Source: Sphingomonas alpina (GTDB taxonomy: Bacteria > Pseudomonadota > Alphaproteobacteria > Sphingomonadales > Sphingomonadaceae). Taken from it: a stretch of DNA of 64,000 nt. How positions within the stretch are numbered: position 1 is the first letter of the stretch; each line of letters opens with the position of its first letter. Positions 16,792-25,675 of this stretch are shown here, piece after piece. The position numbers and the translations under genes were made by a program. The notes under the pieces are model-generated. The model saw nothing but the letters and a program-made list of their open reading frames with translations, was not told where the DNA came from and searched no databases. The stretch covers positions 2,170,001-2,234,000 of the forward strand of contig NZ_CP061038.1 in the NCBI RefSeq assembly GCF_014490665.1, given 5' to 3'.

Positions 16792-18012
16792 TCAGCAACC
16801 GCCTCCACCGCGTACGATCCCACCCAGCATTCCGCCAAGACCCTTGGGTTTGCACCGCTTCTGCGGTTCCTGTTTCTCCCGCGCCTGCCCACCCGGCAGC
16901 CCCGTGGCACCCATCGACCTGCCCTGCGCTTCCACCCAGCTCGTCACGGAACGATGCCGGATCCGGGCCGTCCATTCGAGCCGCCAGGCGGCGGCGGCAG
17001 AGGCCGGGCGCGGCGGATAGGAGAAATCCTCTTCCGGCCCGAAAGCGGTCAAGGTGCCTGAGCTGAAGTCCGGCATTGCCTGCCGCACTTCGGCCGGAAC
17101 GACGCAACTTGTGGCGGCAGGGGGCAGGATGGTCCTGTCCTTCACCAGACCGGCCACCTGAACCGGCGAAAGCCAGTCCGACAGCCCGCCGCCGAATTGA
17201 CGCGTGGCGCTGCTGGTCCAGATCACCATATCACCCATCTCGCTATTCGGCCCCATCTTGCCGCCGGTGACAAACGCCAGATATCCGGTCGCATCAGCAA
17301 TGCTGTTCCAGCTCAGCATGGTTGCACCACCGGCTTGCTGGCGGTTGGTAACCTGCAAGGGCTGCATGAAGTCCCTGGTGGCCGTGAAACCTATTTCCGG
17401 CGCATAGTTGCTGGCGATGCGATGCGCGCCGATCAACGAGCTGTCCGGCTTTGCGGATTTGCCATCGTCATAGGGCCAATGACCGAACGTCCGGCTATTC
17501 TGCAAGCTGGGCCCTCGATCGCGCGGGATCGTGGTCGTCCATATGCCTGCAGGCGCCTGGCCGGCAGCAGCCCTGGCAAAGTCGATGACCACGGGTTGCC
17601 CCTTGGGCACATTCGTACCGCAGCCCCAGAAGAGCAACAGCCGGCCCTTCGGCTTCTGCGGCAATTGATCCCCCTCTTCGCGTTCCACCCTGGGTGTGCT
17701 CAGAAGCACCGATTTGCCGAGCCTGGCTGCGGCGGGCATGAAATGCTCTGCCCTGGGCTCGCCCTTGGTCGCGACTTGCGACGATCCCAGCCGCAACAGC
17801 AGCTCATGCTGGACATTGTTGCCCGTTCGACCACCGAGCATCATGCCTATCATCGAGCCAGTGCCCATCGCAGCCGTGCCGGAAACCGTCCCCGCCTTTA
17901 TGTCATAGCGCGCAATCGGGCCGCTGGCGGGATTCTCCGCGGCGAACAAGGGAAGCGAAGCGATCGTCGCGGCGCCCACCGCCGTGCCCAATACAATGCG
18001 TCGAGATACCAT
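16792..18012 (-). CDS. Exported protein of unknown function with Tat-type signal
   Basis: 406 residues from ATG 18012, with AGGGGAG about 8 bp upstream; the frame is open to 18240 but carries no signal there. The N-terminus MVSRRIVLGTAVGAATIASL is a twin-arginine type signal with cleavage probably after LFAAE or nearby. Recognisable pieces are GRLLLFWGCGTNVPKGQPVV and a W-N-S-I-A-D-A-T-G-Y-L-A-F-V strand. The C-terminus is odd: basic, then G-G-M-L-G-G-I-V-R-G-G-G-G-C. I do not recognise the family. It sits between the autotransporter and its sensor kinase, and the same upstream motif precedes it, so it may act on the autotransporter or the envelope stress that controls it. Confidence 0.75.
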   Translation of the reverse strand: MVSRRIVLGTAVGAATIASLPLFAAENPASGPIARYDIKAGTVSGTAAMGTGSMIGMMLGGRTGNNVQHELLLRLGSSQVATKGEPRAEHFMPAAARLGKSVLLSTPRVEREEGDQLPQKPKGRLLLFWGCGTNVPKGQPVVIDFARAAAGQAPAGIWTTTIPRDRGPSLQNSRTFGHWPYDDGKSAKPDSSLIGAHRIASNYAPEIGFTATRDFMQPLQVTNRQQAGGATMLSWNSIADATGYLAFVTGGKMGPNSEMGDMVIWTSSATRQFGGGLSDWLSPVQVAGLVKDRTILPPAATSCVVPAEVRQAMPDFSSGTLTAFGPEEDFSYPPRPASAAAAWRLEWTARIRHRSVTSWVEAQGRSMGATGLPGGQAREKQEPQKRCKPKGLGGMLGGIVRGGGGC

Positions 18013-18256
18013 TATCCAACTCCCCTGAATTTCCAGTTCGGAAAAAGCGTTCTTCGCCGAACACCGGTGAGGCACATTGACGCGATCGGCAGGCTCACCC
18101 CCACCGCCGCAAGCCCCTGTCGCTCGGTGTTCATGATCTTGCGGTTGCCCGGCACTTCGACCTTCCCCCTCACCGCCCACGCTGCGAGCGCCAGTCCCGT
18201 CAGGACTGGCGTTGGTTACGTCAGCGATGAAATTTCCCACCTTGGGGCCGTCACAA

Positions 18257-18292
18257 CAATCCCGCGTTCAGGGGATGCCGGGATGATAATGT
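18257..18292. promoter_or_regulatory. Shared motif B upstream of the Tat-type exported protein gene
   Basis: It shares the first 21 bases and the GATAATGT tail with motif A at 16717-16752, and lies about 245 bp before the gene start at 18012. Confidence 0.55.
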
Positions 18293-18299
18293 GATCAGT

Positions 18300-20036
18300 T
18301 CACGCTTTTCGTCCTGCGGCAAAGGCGATCGGGATGGCCAAGGTCAGCTGCGTACCCAGCCCGGCCGCGCTTTCGATGCCAAGGCGGCCGCCCATCTGGG
18401 CGGCGCGGTGGCGCATGTTGGCCAAACCTCGCCCTTCGCCCGCCGCGCCGGCGGCGCTATCGGGCTCGAATCCCGTGCCGTCATCCGACAAGATGACGAG
18501 AATGGCGCCATCGTCGCCCTGCTCCACCGCAAGGTCGATCCTCGTCGCAGACGCATGGCGCAATGTGTTGGCGATGCCTTCCTGCAGCAGCCGGTAGAGA
18601 CTGAGCAACCGCCGGACGTCGAGGCTCGGCGCGGGGATCGGCAGCGTGCAGCGATAGTCCAGGGCAATGCCCGATCGGACGAGACGGCCCACCATGCGTT
18701 CCCGGAACATCGCCAGCGCTTCGTCGATCGGTTCGTTGCCTGCGTCGATCGCGCTCGCCATATTTCGCAAGTCATCGACCGCGGATTGCAGTCCCTGTTC
18801 GATTTCTGGTGCAGTCAGTCGATTCTCGCGGACATCGAGGAGAAGGTGTGTCAGCACACCGCCCACCCCGTCGTGCATGTCGCGCAGCAGGCGCTGGCGC
18901 TCGGCGTCGATCGCGATCAACCGCTCCTGATGACGCAGCAATTGCGATGAGCGCAGCAGGCTCGCGTCCTGTTCGAGCACCTGACGCTCCAGATCGCTGC
19001 GCGCCTCCTCCGCCTCCTGATTGAGCCGATGCCCCTGCAACGCGATCTCGAACAGGATGCCGAACATCGTCAGCGGCGGGGCAAGAACCGATGCCTGCAG
19101 CGCGAAGCCGGTCGGCGGCGGCAGGAGGAACAGGTCGAAGGCAATCGAGGCAAGGGCGACGAGCAATATCGCCAGTACCCGGATCGCCGGCCCCGGCGCC
19201 GTCCGCCCCATCCGCAGCAAAGCGACGACGCCATATCCGAGCAACAGGGTCAGTGTGATCGCATCGAGCCAGGGCACGATTGCCGCGAAGCTGGCGCCCG
19301 CGATCATGGTCCCGAGCAATATGGTGAAGACGACGATGAAACAGCCACAGGCGGCCCAGGCCTCGCGCGGCCGCCAGTCGACAAAGCCGTTCACGGCAAG
19401 CGCCGCCATCGTCAACATCAGATATTCCGTGCCGTAGCGCAGCAGCGGAAACCAGCCATAGGGCAGGCTCAGTGCCCCAAAAGTCGTGAGCCAGGCATCG
19501 ACGCCGACCAGGATGAGCAGCAGGCCGGTAATACCCTGAAGGCGTGAAAATCGGTTGACCGGCAACAGCACCAGCAGCGCCGCTCCCATCATGATTTCGG
19601 TTGCGACGACCAGCCATACCATGTCGAAACGCAGGAATTTTTCCCAGTCGGCCGCCTGGTCCATAGGGTCGAAAGGCCCGGCATAGGCAGTCACCGCCTT
19701 TGGGCAGGGGTTTTCCAGGCAGGTGAGCGACCATTCAATCCCGGTCGCCGTTTCGTCCCGCGTCAACAGACTCGCCCGAGCGGGATACAGGATTACCGGC
19801 TGCCAGCCAGGGATGCGCAGCAGGGCCGGCCCTGAAAGCCCGGCCGCAAAAGCGCTCGACTGGCCCTGCTCGGACGCCAGCAACGCCCGCGCCGCGGGCA
19901 GCCGGTAAAGCTCCAGCGTGCCCGCCGGCTGCAGGCCGGCGACAATGAGCGCATAGGCGCCCCAGAACAGCAATTGCACCCCTAGGATGATCGCGAGCGC
20001 GCGACGCCATCCCCTCAACCGGGGCACTATCCTCAC
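18300..20036 (-). CDS. Membrane sensor histidine kinase (NarL/DesK-type HisKA_3)
   Basis: 578 residues. One N-terminal membrane helix (about 13-33) and a periplasmic stretch to about 137 with two Cys pairs (CLENPC) precede a row of about seven further helices (138-332), resembling a 7TM sensor module. A short coiled coil (340-370) leads to the HisKA_3 box ERQRLLRDMHDGVGG with the phospho-accepting H388, then EGIANTLRHASATRI and DDGTGFEP plus a GRGLANMRHRAAQMGG ATP lid. It overlaps the response regulator gene by 4 nt and is its partner. The signal is unknown. An envelope or redox cue would fit the cysteines and the exported neighbours. Confidence 0.9.
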   Translation of the reverse strand: MRIVPRLRGWRRALAIILGVQLLFWGAYALIVAGLQPAGTLELYRLPAARALLASEQGQSSAFAAGLSGPALLRIPGWQPVILYPARASLLTRDETATGIEWSLTCLENPCPKAVTAYAGPFDPMDQAADWEKFLRFDMVWLVVATEIMMGAALLVLLPVNRFSRLQGITGLLLILVGVDAWLTTFGALSLPYGWFPLLRYGTEYLMLTMAALAVNGFVDWRPREAWAACGCFIVVFTILLGTMIAGASFAAIVPWLDAITLTLLLGYGVVALLRMGRTAPGPAIRVLAILLVALASIAFDLFLLPPPTGFALQASVLAPPLTMFGILFEIALQGHRLNQEAEEARSDLERQVLEQDASLLRSSQLLRHQERLIAIDAERQRLLRDMHDGVGGVLTHLLLDVRENRLTAPEIEQGLQSAVDDLRNMASAIDAGNEPIDEALAMFRERMVGRLVRSGIALDYRCTLPIPAPSLDVRRLLSLYRLLQEGIANTLRHASATRIDLAVEQGDDGAILVILSDDGTGFEPDSAAGAAGEGRGLANMRHRAAQMGGRLGIESAAGLGTQLTLAIPIAFAAGRKA

Positions 20037-20683
20037 TGGCGCAGCAATCCGCTGCGAAAGGCACGCACCATGGCCTCGCCCCGATTGCTCACCCGGAGCT
20101 TTCTGTAGATCGATTTCACATGATCGCCGATCGTGTGCGGCGATATTTCGAGTTCGGCCGCCGCCTGCCGGTTACTGTACCCGCGCGCCAGCAGCTGCAG
20201 CAGCTCGATTTCGCGTGGCGACAGTGGCGGGTCCGTGTCGTCGGGTTTCGCGTCTTCGCGCTGCCGGCGCAGGTGCCGCAGCACATAAGCCGCAATGCTG
20301 GGCGACAGCGGCGCGCCGCCGATCAATGCATCGGCGGCTTGCCGGCCGACGTCGAGGCTGTCGATGTCTTTCAGCAGATAGCCGTCCGCCCCTGCAAGTA
20401 CAGCTGCCAGCACCGTGTCCTGATCGCCCAGCACCGAAAGGACGAGTATTTTCGGTTCCAGACCGCCTCGTGCGCGGATTTCCTCGATCAGTTCGATCCC
20501 GCTTCCGTCGGGAAGGCCGAGATCGAGGATGAACAGATCTACCTTCCGGTCGAGCAAAGCCCGTGCGCCCGCAAGCGTGCCTGTCGTGGCCACTAGTGAC
20601 AAGCCGTCATGCGCTGCCACGCCGCGTCCTACATGAGCGGCGACGAGAGGATCGTCCTCGACAATGACGACGTTCGCTTTCAC
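20033..20683 (-). CDS. LuxR/NarL-type response regulator
   Basis: 216 residues. The receiver domain has EDD at 10-12, phospho-acceptor D54 (FILDLGLPDGSG), a T/S position at VLSVLGD and K105 (YLLKD). The DNA-binding domain reads LSPREIELLQLLARGYSNRQAAAELEISPHTIGDHVKSIYRKL, the LuxR helix-turn-helix. It is the first gene of the operon, and the kinase follows with a 4-nt overlap. Probable targets are the operons preceded by the motif at 16717, 18257 and 20767, which include its own promoter. Confidence 0.93.
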   Translation of the reverse strand: MKANVVIVEDDPLVAAHVGRGVAAHDGLSLVATTGTLAGARALLDRKVDLFILDLGLPDGSGIELIEEIRARGGLEPKILVLSVLGDQDTVLAAVLAGADGYLLKDIDSLDVGRQAADALIGGAPLSPSIAAYVLRHLRRQREDAKPDDTDPPLSPREIELLQLLARGYSNRQAAAELEISPHTIGDHVKSIYRKLRVSNRGEAMVRAFRSGLLRQ

Positions 20684-20766
20684 GTCTCTCGCTCACTCAT
20701 GCTTCAATGGGCCTGCGCATCGGTCCATACGCGATGGGGCAGCCTCGTCGCCCGGCAGTCCGATTT

Positions 20767-20798
20767 CAATCCCCTGTTTACGGGGTAGTCGCTGATTA
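20767..20798. promoter_or_regulatory. Shared motif C upstream of the response regulator gene
   Basis: CAATCCCCTGTTTACGGGGT, a one-gap relative of motifs A and B, lies 84 bp before the regulator start. It suggests autoregulation and a three-operon local regulon. Confidence 0.45.
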
Positions 20799-21009
20799 AG
20801 GGCGTCAGGACCAAGGAGGAGATTCGCAGAGTCAGCACAGTCGCACCACCTTGCGATGCTATTCCAAGATGAACCGGGAAAGCTGGTCGCTTCGGCCATT
20901 CCAATCGCCCGCTTTGTGTCCAAATTTGTGACCTAATTCTTGCTTGACGCTTTCGGAACAGGTCACATAGCTCTGAAAGCCGCAGATTTCTGCGGCTCCC
21001 GGATGTATG

Positions 21010-21083
21010 CGGGGTTGAGTTGGCTGGTTGAACTGCAGTTTTCTAAACCGTAAGCCGCGTGTTCGAATCTCGCCGGAGCACCG
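21010..21083 (+). pseudogene. Decayed tRNA-Thr copy (middle att site)
   Basis: About 70 percent alignable by eye with the tRNA at 6966-7041, including GTTTTCTAAACCG and GTGTTCGAATC, and ending in GCACC. The acceptor arms do not pair well, so it is not a working tRNA. The downstream flank matches that of the intact tRNA (AAGTCATTGATC at the same distance within one base). Confidence 0.6.
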
Positions 21084-21334
21084 CTCTGAATCCTTGAAAT
21101 TCGACCAACAAGTCATTGATCATACCGCAAAGCTTTGAACCTGAGGTTTGCCACGGCAGCACGGTTTCCGTTGTTCGATGGCACGGCGGTCGGTTCTGGG
21201 ACGCACATCTCCACCAGGGGCGTGGGATAGATCCCCTTGATCGTTCACGCGTTCCGCGCTGGCCTGCTCTCTGCGATTAGACGACGTGCAGACGCGCAGA
21301 TTCGCCGATCGTCATGACGTGCAGCTTCCGACAC

Positions 21335-22225
21335 TTAAACCGGGTGAGATTCGCTTTGAAACGTCTTCAATATTTCCTTGATGAGCTTGGCCGTGGTGAC
21401 CGACTGGCTGTCCGATGTCGGCCTTAAGACGATGTCGATATGGCCGATGTCCGGAAAGCCATCCGCCTCACGCATGATCTGCAAATGCGGCGGAACGACG
21501 GCCTCCGCCATTGTCGCCACCGCAAATCCATGCGTCACCGCCGTCGTCAACACCGACCAACTGCCGCTACGCAACCGAATATCGATGTCGCGAACATTGC
21601 CCTTGGGACATTTCAGTTCCGGCAGCGCTGCGACGGTTGCCCGGTAGATCGGCGATTCATCGGAAAACAGGGCGAGAGGCAGGGGGTTGCGACGATGAAC
21701 GTCATGATCGGGCGCGCTTACCCAAACGATCGTTTCCCGCTGAATGAAGACATCACGTTTTTCGGGGCTGGCCGTCGCGACGATCGCCAGGTCGAGATCG
21801 CCGCTTTCAAGCAACCTATTGAGCTTGGGCGACGTACTGGTGGTGATGTTCATCGGGGCGTTCGGGTGAAGTCGATCCAGATGTTCCATGATCCGCGGCA
21901 AAACGATCGTCGCATAATCATCCGGAATCCCGATGCGGATAGGGTTTTGGACTACCGAACCGCGTAGATCATCAACGATTCTGTCATGCATTGTCAGCAT
22001 GTCACGGGCCTGCAAGGCCATCTTGATACCGAAGTCGGTCAGGTTGATATGGCGTCCACGCCGCTCGAAAATTTCATTGCCCGCCAAGTCCGCCAATCGG
22101 CGCATCTGCATGCTCACGGACGGCTGGGTTCGCCCCACGAGTTGCGCGGCCAAGCTGAAGCTGCCCGAGTCGGCAAAGGCGACCAGCGTGCGGAGAAGAG
22201 AAAGCTCGAGGTTGATATTCGCCAC
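21335..22225 (-). CDS. LysR family transcriptional regulator (paralogue 1)
   Basis: 296 residues. The N-terminal winged helix reads LSLLRTLVAFADSGSFSLAAQLVGRTQPSVSMQMRRL, with the usual Q-P-S-V-S recognition helix. The substrate domain begins at IRIGIPDDYA. It is clearly a paralogue of the LysR at 29971-30861: both share R-T-L-V-A-F-A-D, IGIPDDYA, LPLALFSD and D-S-Q-S. It lies downstream of the esterase-deacylase-dsdA row in the same direction, so it may be co-transcribed with it. The likely inducer is a product of the pathway coded here. Confidence 0.9.
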   Translation of the reverse strand: MANINLELSLLRTLVAFADSGSFSLAAQLVGRTQPSVSMQMRRLADLAGNEIFERRGRHINLTDFGIKMALQARDMLTMHDRIVDDLRGSVVQNPIRIGIPDDYATIVLPRIMEHLDRLHPNAPMNITTSTSPKLNRLLESGDLDLAIVATASPEKRDVFIQRETIVWVSAPDHDVHRRNPLPLALFSDESPIYRATVAALPELKCPKGNVRDIDIRLRSGSWSVLTTAVTHGFAVATMAEAVVPPHLQIMREADGFPDIGHIDIVLRPTSDSQSVTTAKLIKEILKTFQSESHPV

Positions 22226-22456
22226 GCAATCAAGCCTTGCAGACGATCAGTTGAGCGTCAATCGTGAAGCAGGCCAATCGAAATCGCGGCGCGCGCGCAA
22301 ATATTCTTGCTGGCGCAGGCGCGATTCAATCCGCGATTCCCGCGTCCGTGGCGCGCTGAGGCGGTACGCCGACCGGTTGTACCGTCCTGCGTTTTCGCCT
22401 GGACCGGCGCGGCACACAGAAGGCTGGCGATCACGGCATATGAGCCTGCATCCCGG

Positions 22457-23797
22457 TCATCGCTCCGGTACCCCGGGCTCACAGGGGAACGCCTCGGGCT
22501 GAAGAGGCTTTGCGGCGAGTGGCACGTGCGGGGTAAGCGACCGGATGAAGATGATCCCGTCGAACGCCGCCGATGGAATCAGCGTGTCCTGATCTGGCGT
22601 ATTGAGATTCCAAAACTGCGTCGGCGTCGTCAGCCACCGGCTGGCAGCGGGTGAAGCCCCGTCGTCCTTCAACGACAGGAAATAGCGATCGGAGCCAACT
22701 CCCGCGAGCAGGGCATTGGCGGTTCCCTCGATCGTCGGCGCGATCCGATAGGTCCGGTTGGCCGGCCGGAAAATGCCCAGGATATCTCGGCCATCACCGC
22801 CCTCGAACACCGTCGCAACCGATTGGAGCCGATCGCCCAGATAATCGTGCGTCAGTTCACCGAAGCTGCTGTGCAGCATCAACGGATCGTCCGGCTGCCC
22901 GCGCCATTTGGTGATATGCATATTGTGGGCGAAAACAAACACGCGCCCGTCCGCCCCCTCGCGCTCCAATACCCACCGCAGCGTTTCGGCGTCGGCGATG
23001 TCGCGTCCCTGATTCACCATGCGGAGATTAGCGGCGAACTGGCGTGCCGCCACGGCCAGCCTGTAATTTTCGAAATACTCCTTGGTCGATGACCTGGAGA
23101 TCCACGGTTTCTGATTGCGTTCGAACAGCGAGACAAGATCCTGTGCCGCGACCGTCATCTCGCTGCGCGCTTCCTCGGACAGCGGGGGATAGGCGGCACG
23201 ATTGAACGTAGGACCCATGGCCGAAAGGCGGTGGCGCAGATCCCGCGTATGGTCTGGGGCGACGCGCGCGAGATAGGTGGATGTCGCTGCCAGTAATGAT
23301 GCGCCGTCCGGCCGCATGCAGCCGACCATCTCCAGCCCATAGAATTGGATCTTCCGCTTCGTCGTCCGGCGCGCATTATAGGCGCGCATCCAGTTGAGCA
23401 GTTCGAGATTTTCGGCATAGGCGCCTGGGGTCCAGGAAAAGACACCCCTGGCCGCTGTCGCCGGATCGACATCTCCGCCCAGCACATAGTCATTGGCCGC
23501 GATCGAGCCGCCATAGCCGGTCTCCGCGGCGATCGCGGTATAGCCCTTCTTCTCGACCAGATAGGCGAACAGGCGATTGCGCAGCTTCCAGAATTCGCGG
23601 GCGTCATGCCCCTCCTCCCCCAAGGCAAAAACCCGCGCATTTTCTGCCAGCTTGCCGATGGGAGTTAGATCTTCGTCGTCCGGGACGATCTCCACGGTGC
23701 GGACCGGTGTCGCTCGTTCACGAACCCACGCGCGAATGGCGGCATCGTCGACCGGCGCTCCGGACACGGACAAGGCAAGTGCGGTCAGGGCTAGCAT
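22457..23797 (-). CDS. Erythromycin esterase-like hydrolase, exported
   Basis: 446 residues with AGGAGA six bases before ATG 23797. A short signal (LALTALALSVSGAP) implies export. The family core appears at residues about 50-95: V-F-A-L-G-E-E-G-H-D-A-R-E-F-W-K, then L-V-E-K-K-G-Y-T-A-I-A-A-E-T-G, giving the conserved Glu and His of erythromycin esterases. F-A-H-N-M-H-I follows near residue 285. Erythromycin esterases open macrolactone rings, and distant members act on unknown esters. The neighbours (deacylase, D-serine dehydratase, TonB receptor) favour a catabolic rather than an antibiotic-resistance role. The gene starts 30 bp after the deacylase stop. Confidence 0.85.
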   Translation of the reverse strand: MLALTALALSVSGAPVDDAAIRAWVRERATPVRTVEIVPDDEDLTPIGKLAENARVFALGEEGHDAREFWKLRNRLFAYLVEKKGYTAIAAETGYGGSIAANDYVLGGDVDPATAARGVFSWTPGAYAENLELLNWMRAYNARRTTKRKIQFYGLEMVGCMRPDGASLLAATSTYLARVAPDHTRDLRHRLSAMGPTFNRAAYPPLSEEARSEMTVAAQDLVSLFERNQKPWISRSSTKEYFENYRLAVAARQFAANLRMVNQGRDIADAETLRWVLEREGADGRVFVFAHNMHITKWRGQPDDPLMLHSSFGELTHDYLGDRLQSVATVFEGGDGRDILGIFRPANRTYRIAPTIEGTANALLAGVGSDRYFLSLKDDGASPAASRWLTTPTQFWNLNTPDQDTLIPSAAFDGIIFIRSLTPHVPLAAKPLQPEAFPCEPGVPER

Positions 23798-23827
23798 GAT
23801 CTTCTCCTAAATGACTTGCGCTGCTCA

Positions 23828-25675
23828 TTACGCGAGCGGCCAGGGCCAATCATTTGCAGCGGCGCGACATCCGCCATCCTTGCGGCCGGTCCACGCCCGC
23901 CCGCGCACGAACCGGCCGGCAAGCGCGCCGGTCGGCTCTCCGCCGACGACGGTGGGCACCCCGTTGACCAGCACCTCCTCCACCCCTTCGGCAAAGCGGA
24001 AAGGCTGCTGATAGGTGGCGCGATCGCGTATCCGCGCCGGATCGAACACTACGACATCGGCCGTGAAGCCGGGCTTCAGCCAGCCGCGATCGCCCAGTTG
24101 ATAGTGCGCGGCAGGAAGGCTGGTCATGCGCCGCACCGCTTCCTGCATCGTCAGCACCTTCTCCTCGCGGACGTATTTCGCATATATCCGGGCGAAGGTA
24201 CCGAACGCGCGCGGATGCGCGCCGCTCTTGATGATCTGGGGCGTGATCGAAAGCGCCGCCGCGTCGGAACCGATGGAAACATAGGGTTGGCGCAATTGCA
24301 GACGCAAGTTGTCCTCGCTCATGGTGAAATAGAAGGCCTCGATCCGGCTGCCGTCTTCCTCGATGAGTTGCAGCAGCGTTTCCTCGGGGTCGGTGCCGCG
24401 CAATTTCGCGATCTCGGCCAACGTTTTGCCGGCCAACCGCCTCAGCGCATCGGTTCGAAAGGAGGAAAGGACCACGCCATCGGGACCGCCCGCCCCGCGC
24501 ATCACATTTTCCCAATCCGGCTTGGGATCGCGCATCTCGGCGATGACCCGCGCACGGATGGCGGGATCCTTGATCCGCGCCATGAAAGCATCCCACCCAC
24601 CTTGTTGTACCCAAGGGGGAATAGACGCGGTGAGTCCAGTGCCGGACGCGGCATAGCTGTACATGTTCGCGCTGATGCGGATTCCCGCCTCGCGTGCGGC
24701 CTGGATCCGGTTGAGCGCGATGGGCATCGCCGGCCAGTTGGCGGGGCCGCCGACCTTGATGTGGAAAAGTTCGGCCGGTGCGCCCGAGCGACGCGAGATG
24801 GCGATCAGCTCGTCCAGCGCTTCCAGAAAGCGATCGCCTTCGCTGCGGATATGGCTGGCGAACAGACCGCCGCATTGCGCCGACTGTTCGGCAAGTGCGA
24901 CCAGTTCGTCGGTCTTCGCATAGGCTCCCGGCGCATAGATGAGTGCGGTCGAAACTCCCAATGCACCGTCTTCCATCGCCTCCCGGACCAGCGCTCGCAT
25001 GCGGGCAAGCTCGTCGGCCGATGGCACCCTATCTGCAAGGCCCACGACATTTTGGCGCAAGGTCGAACCGCCGACCCATGACGCGACATTGACCGCGATT
25101 CCCCGCGACTTCAGCAGCTTCGCGAACTGATCCAATGTCCGCCATTGTAGATCGGCCGGCACCCCGCCGCTCCGATGCAGTTCCTCCAGCATTCCCAGCG
25201 TCAGTGGTCCCGCAGACGTTCCCTCCCCCACGACCACCAGAGTGACGCCCTGCCGTAGGTCGCTTTCGGCCAACGGACTGGTCAAAAGGGAAAGGGCCGT
25301 CTGGCTCATTGCGTTGATGAAGCCGGGGGCGACGGCTTTTCCGCGCGCGTCGATGGTCCGCAAGGCACGCCCCTGTGTGCGGCGCCCGACATGGACGATC
25401 CTGCCGTCCCGGATGCCGACATCGCCGCGAAAGGGCTTTTGCCCCGACCCGTCATAAATCGTGCCGCCCTTTACAAGAATGTCATAGGGTTGCCTGGCGA
25501 GAACAGGCTGGGCGGCCAGGGAACTGAAAACGAACGCCGCCAATGCAACTGATCGGAATCTCGCTGGCGCGATGCAGCTTCCACGGGGAGAATCTTCGTC
25601 ATTCTCCCGTAGCGCGATACAGTCATGGATCAGGCGTCCTGAATAATCTCCAGCGGTCACGGCCATCCCCCTCAT
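23828..25675 (-). CDS. N-acyl-D-amino-acid deacylase-like amidohydrolase lacking the HxH motif
   Basis: 615 residues from ATG 25675 (AAGGA just upstream; another ATG at 25666). An unusually long 40-residue lead precedes a signal-like stretch (RSVALAAFVFSSLAAQPVLA), so export is likely. The amidohydrolase fold starts at DILVKGGTIYDGSG. Where D-aminoacylases have P-G-F-I-D-x-H-x-H, this one reads P-G-F-I-N-A-M-S-Q (about residues 117-125). Later metal ligands are kept: S-H-I-R-S-E-G-D, E-L-F-H-I-K and the catalytic-type G-S-D. V-G-E-G takes the place of the usual Cys segment. This suggests a one-metal subclass or altered chemistry. The start abuts the dsdA stop. Confidence 0.85.
   Translation of the reverse strand: MRGMAVTAGDYSGRLIHDCIALRENDEDSPRGSCIAPARFRSVALAAFVFSSLAAQPVLARQPYDILVKGGTIYDGSGQKPFRGDVGIRDGRIVHVGRRTQGRALRTIDARGKAVAPGFINAMSQTALSLLTSPLAESDLRQGVTLVVVGEGTSAGPLTLGMLEELHRSGGVPADLQWRTLDQFAKLLKSRGIAVNVASWVGGSTLRQNVVGLADRVPSADELARMRALVREAMEDGALGVSTALIYAPGAYAKTDELVALAEQSAQCGGLFASHIRSEGDRFLEALDELIAISRRSGAPAELFHIKVGGPANWPAMPIALNRIQAAREAGIRISANMYSYAASGTGLTASIPPWVQQGGWDAFMARIKDPAIRARVIAEMRDPKPDWENVMRGAGGPDGVVLSSFRTDALRRLAGKTLAEIAKLRGTDPEETLLQLIEEDGSRIEAFYFTMSEDNLRLQLRQPYVSIGSDAAALSITPQIIKSGAHPRAFGTFARIYAKYVREEKVLTMQEAVRRMTSLPAAHYQLGDRGWLKPGFTADVVVFDPARIRDRATYQQPFRFAEGVEEVLVNGVPTVVGGEPTGALAGRFVRGRAWTGRKDGGCRAAANDWPWPLA

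Larger units (their letters stand above)
20684..21334. other. Gene-free stretch between the two island blocks
   Basis: The 650-bp gap contains the third copy of the shared motif (20767-20798) and the decayed tRNA-Thr copy (about 21010-21083) with its AAGTCATTGATC flank (21110-21121). Small frames here have no homology I recognise. Confidence 0.7.

Noticed and set aside
21010..21083. Functional tRNA gene
   Set aside because: The acceptor and D arms do not pair and the anticodon stem is broken, so it is kept only as a decayed att copy.
20694..21116. Short minus-strand frames between the island blocks
   Set aside because: They read through the decayed tRNA copy and its flank, with no homology or ribosome-binding site.
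22457..23797. Macrolide resistance gene
   Set aside because: Family membership is clear, but the protein is exported, distant, and set in a catabolic cluster. Resistance cannot be claimed from sequence.
23816..25081. 421-codon plus-strand frame
   Set aside because: Antisense shadow of the deacylase-like gene.
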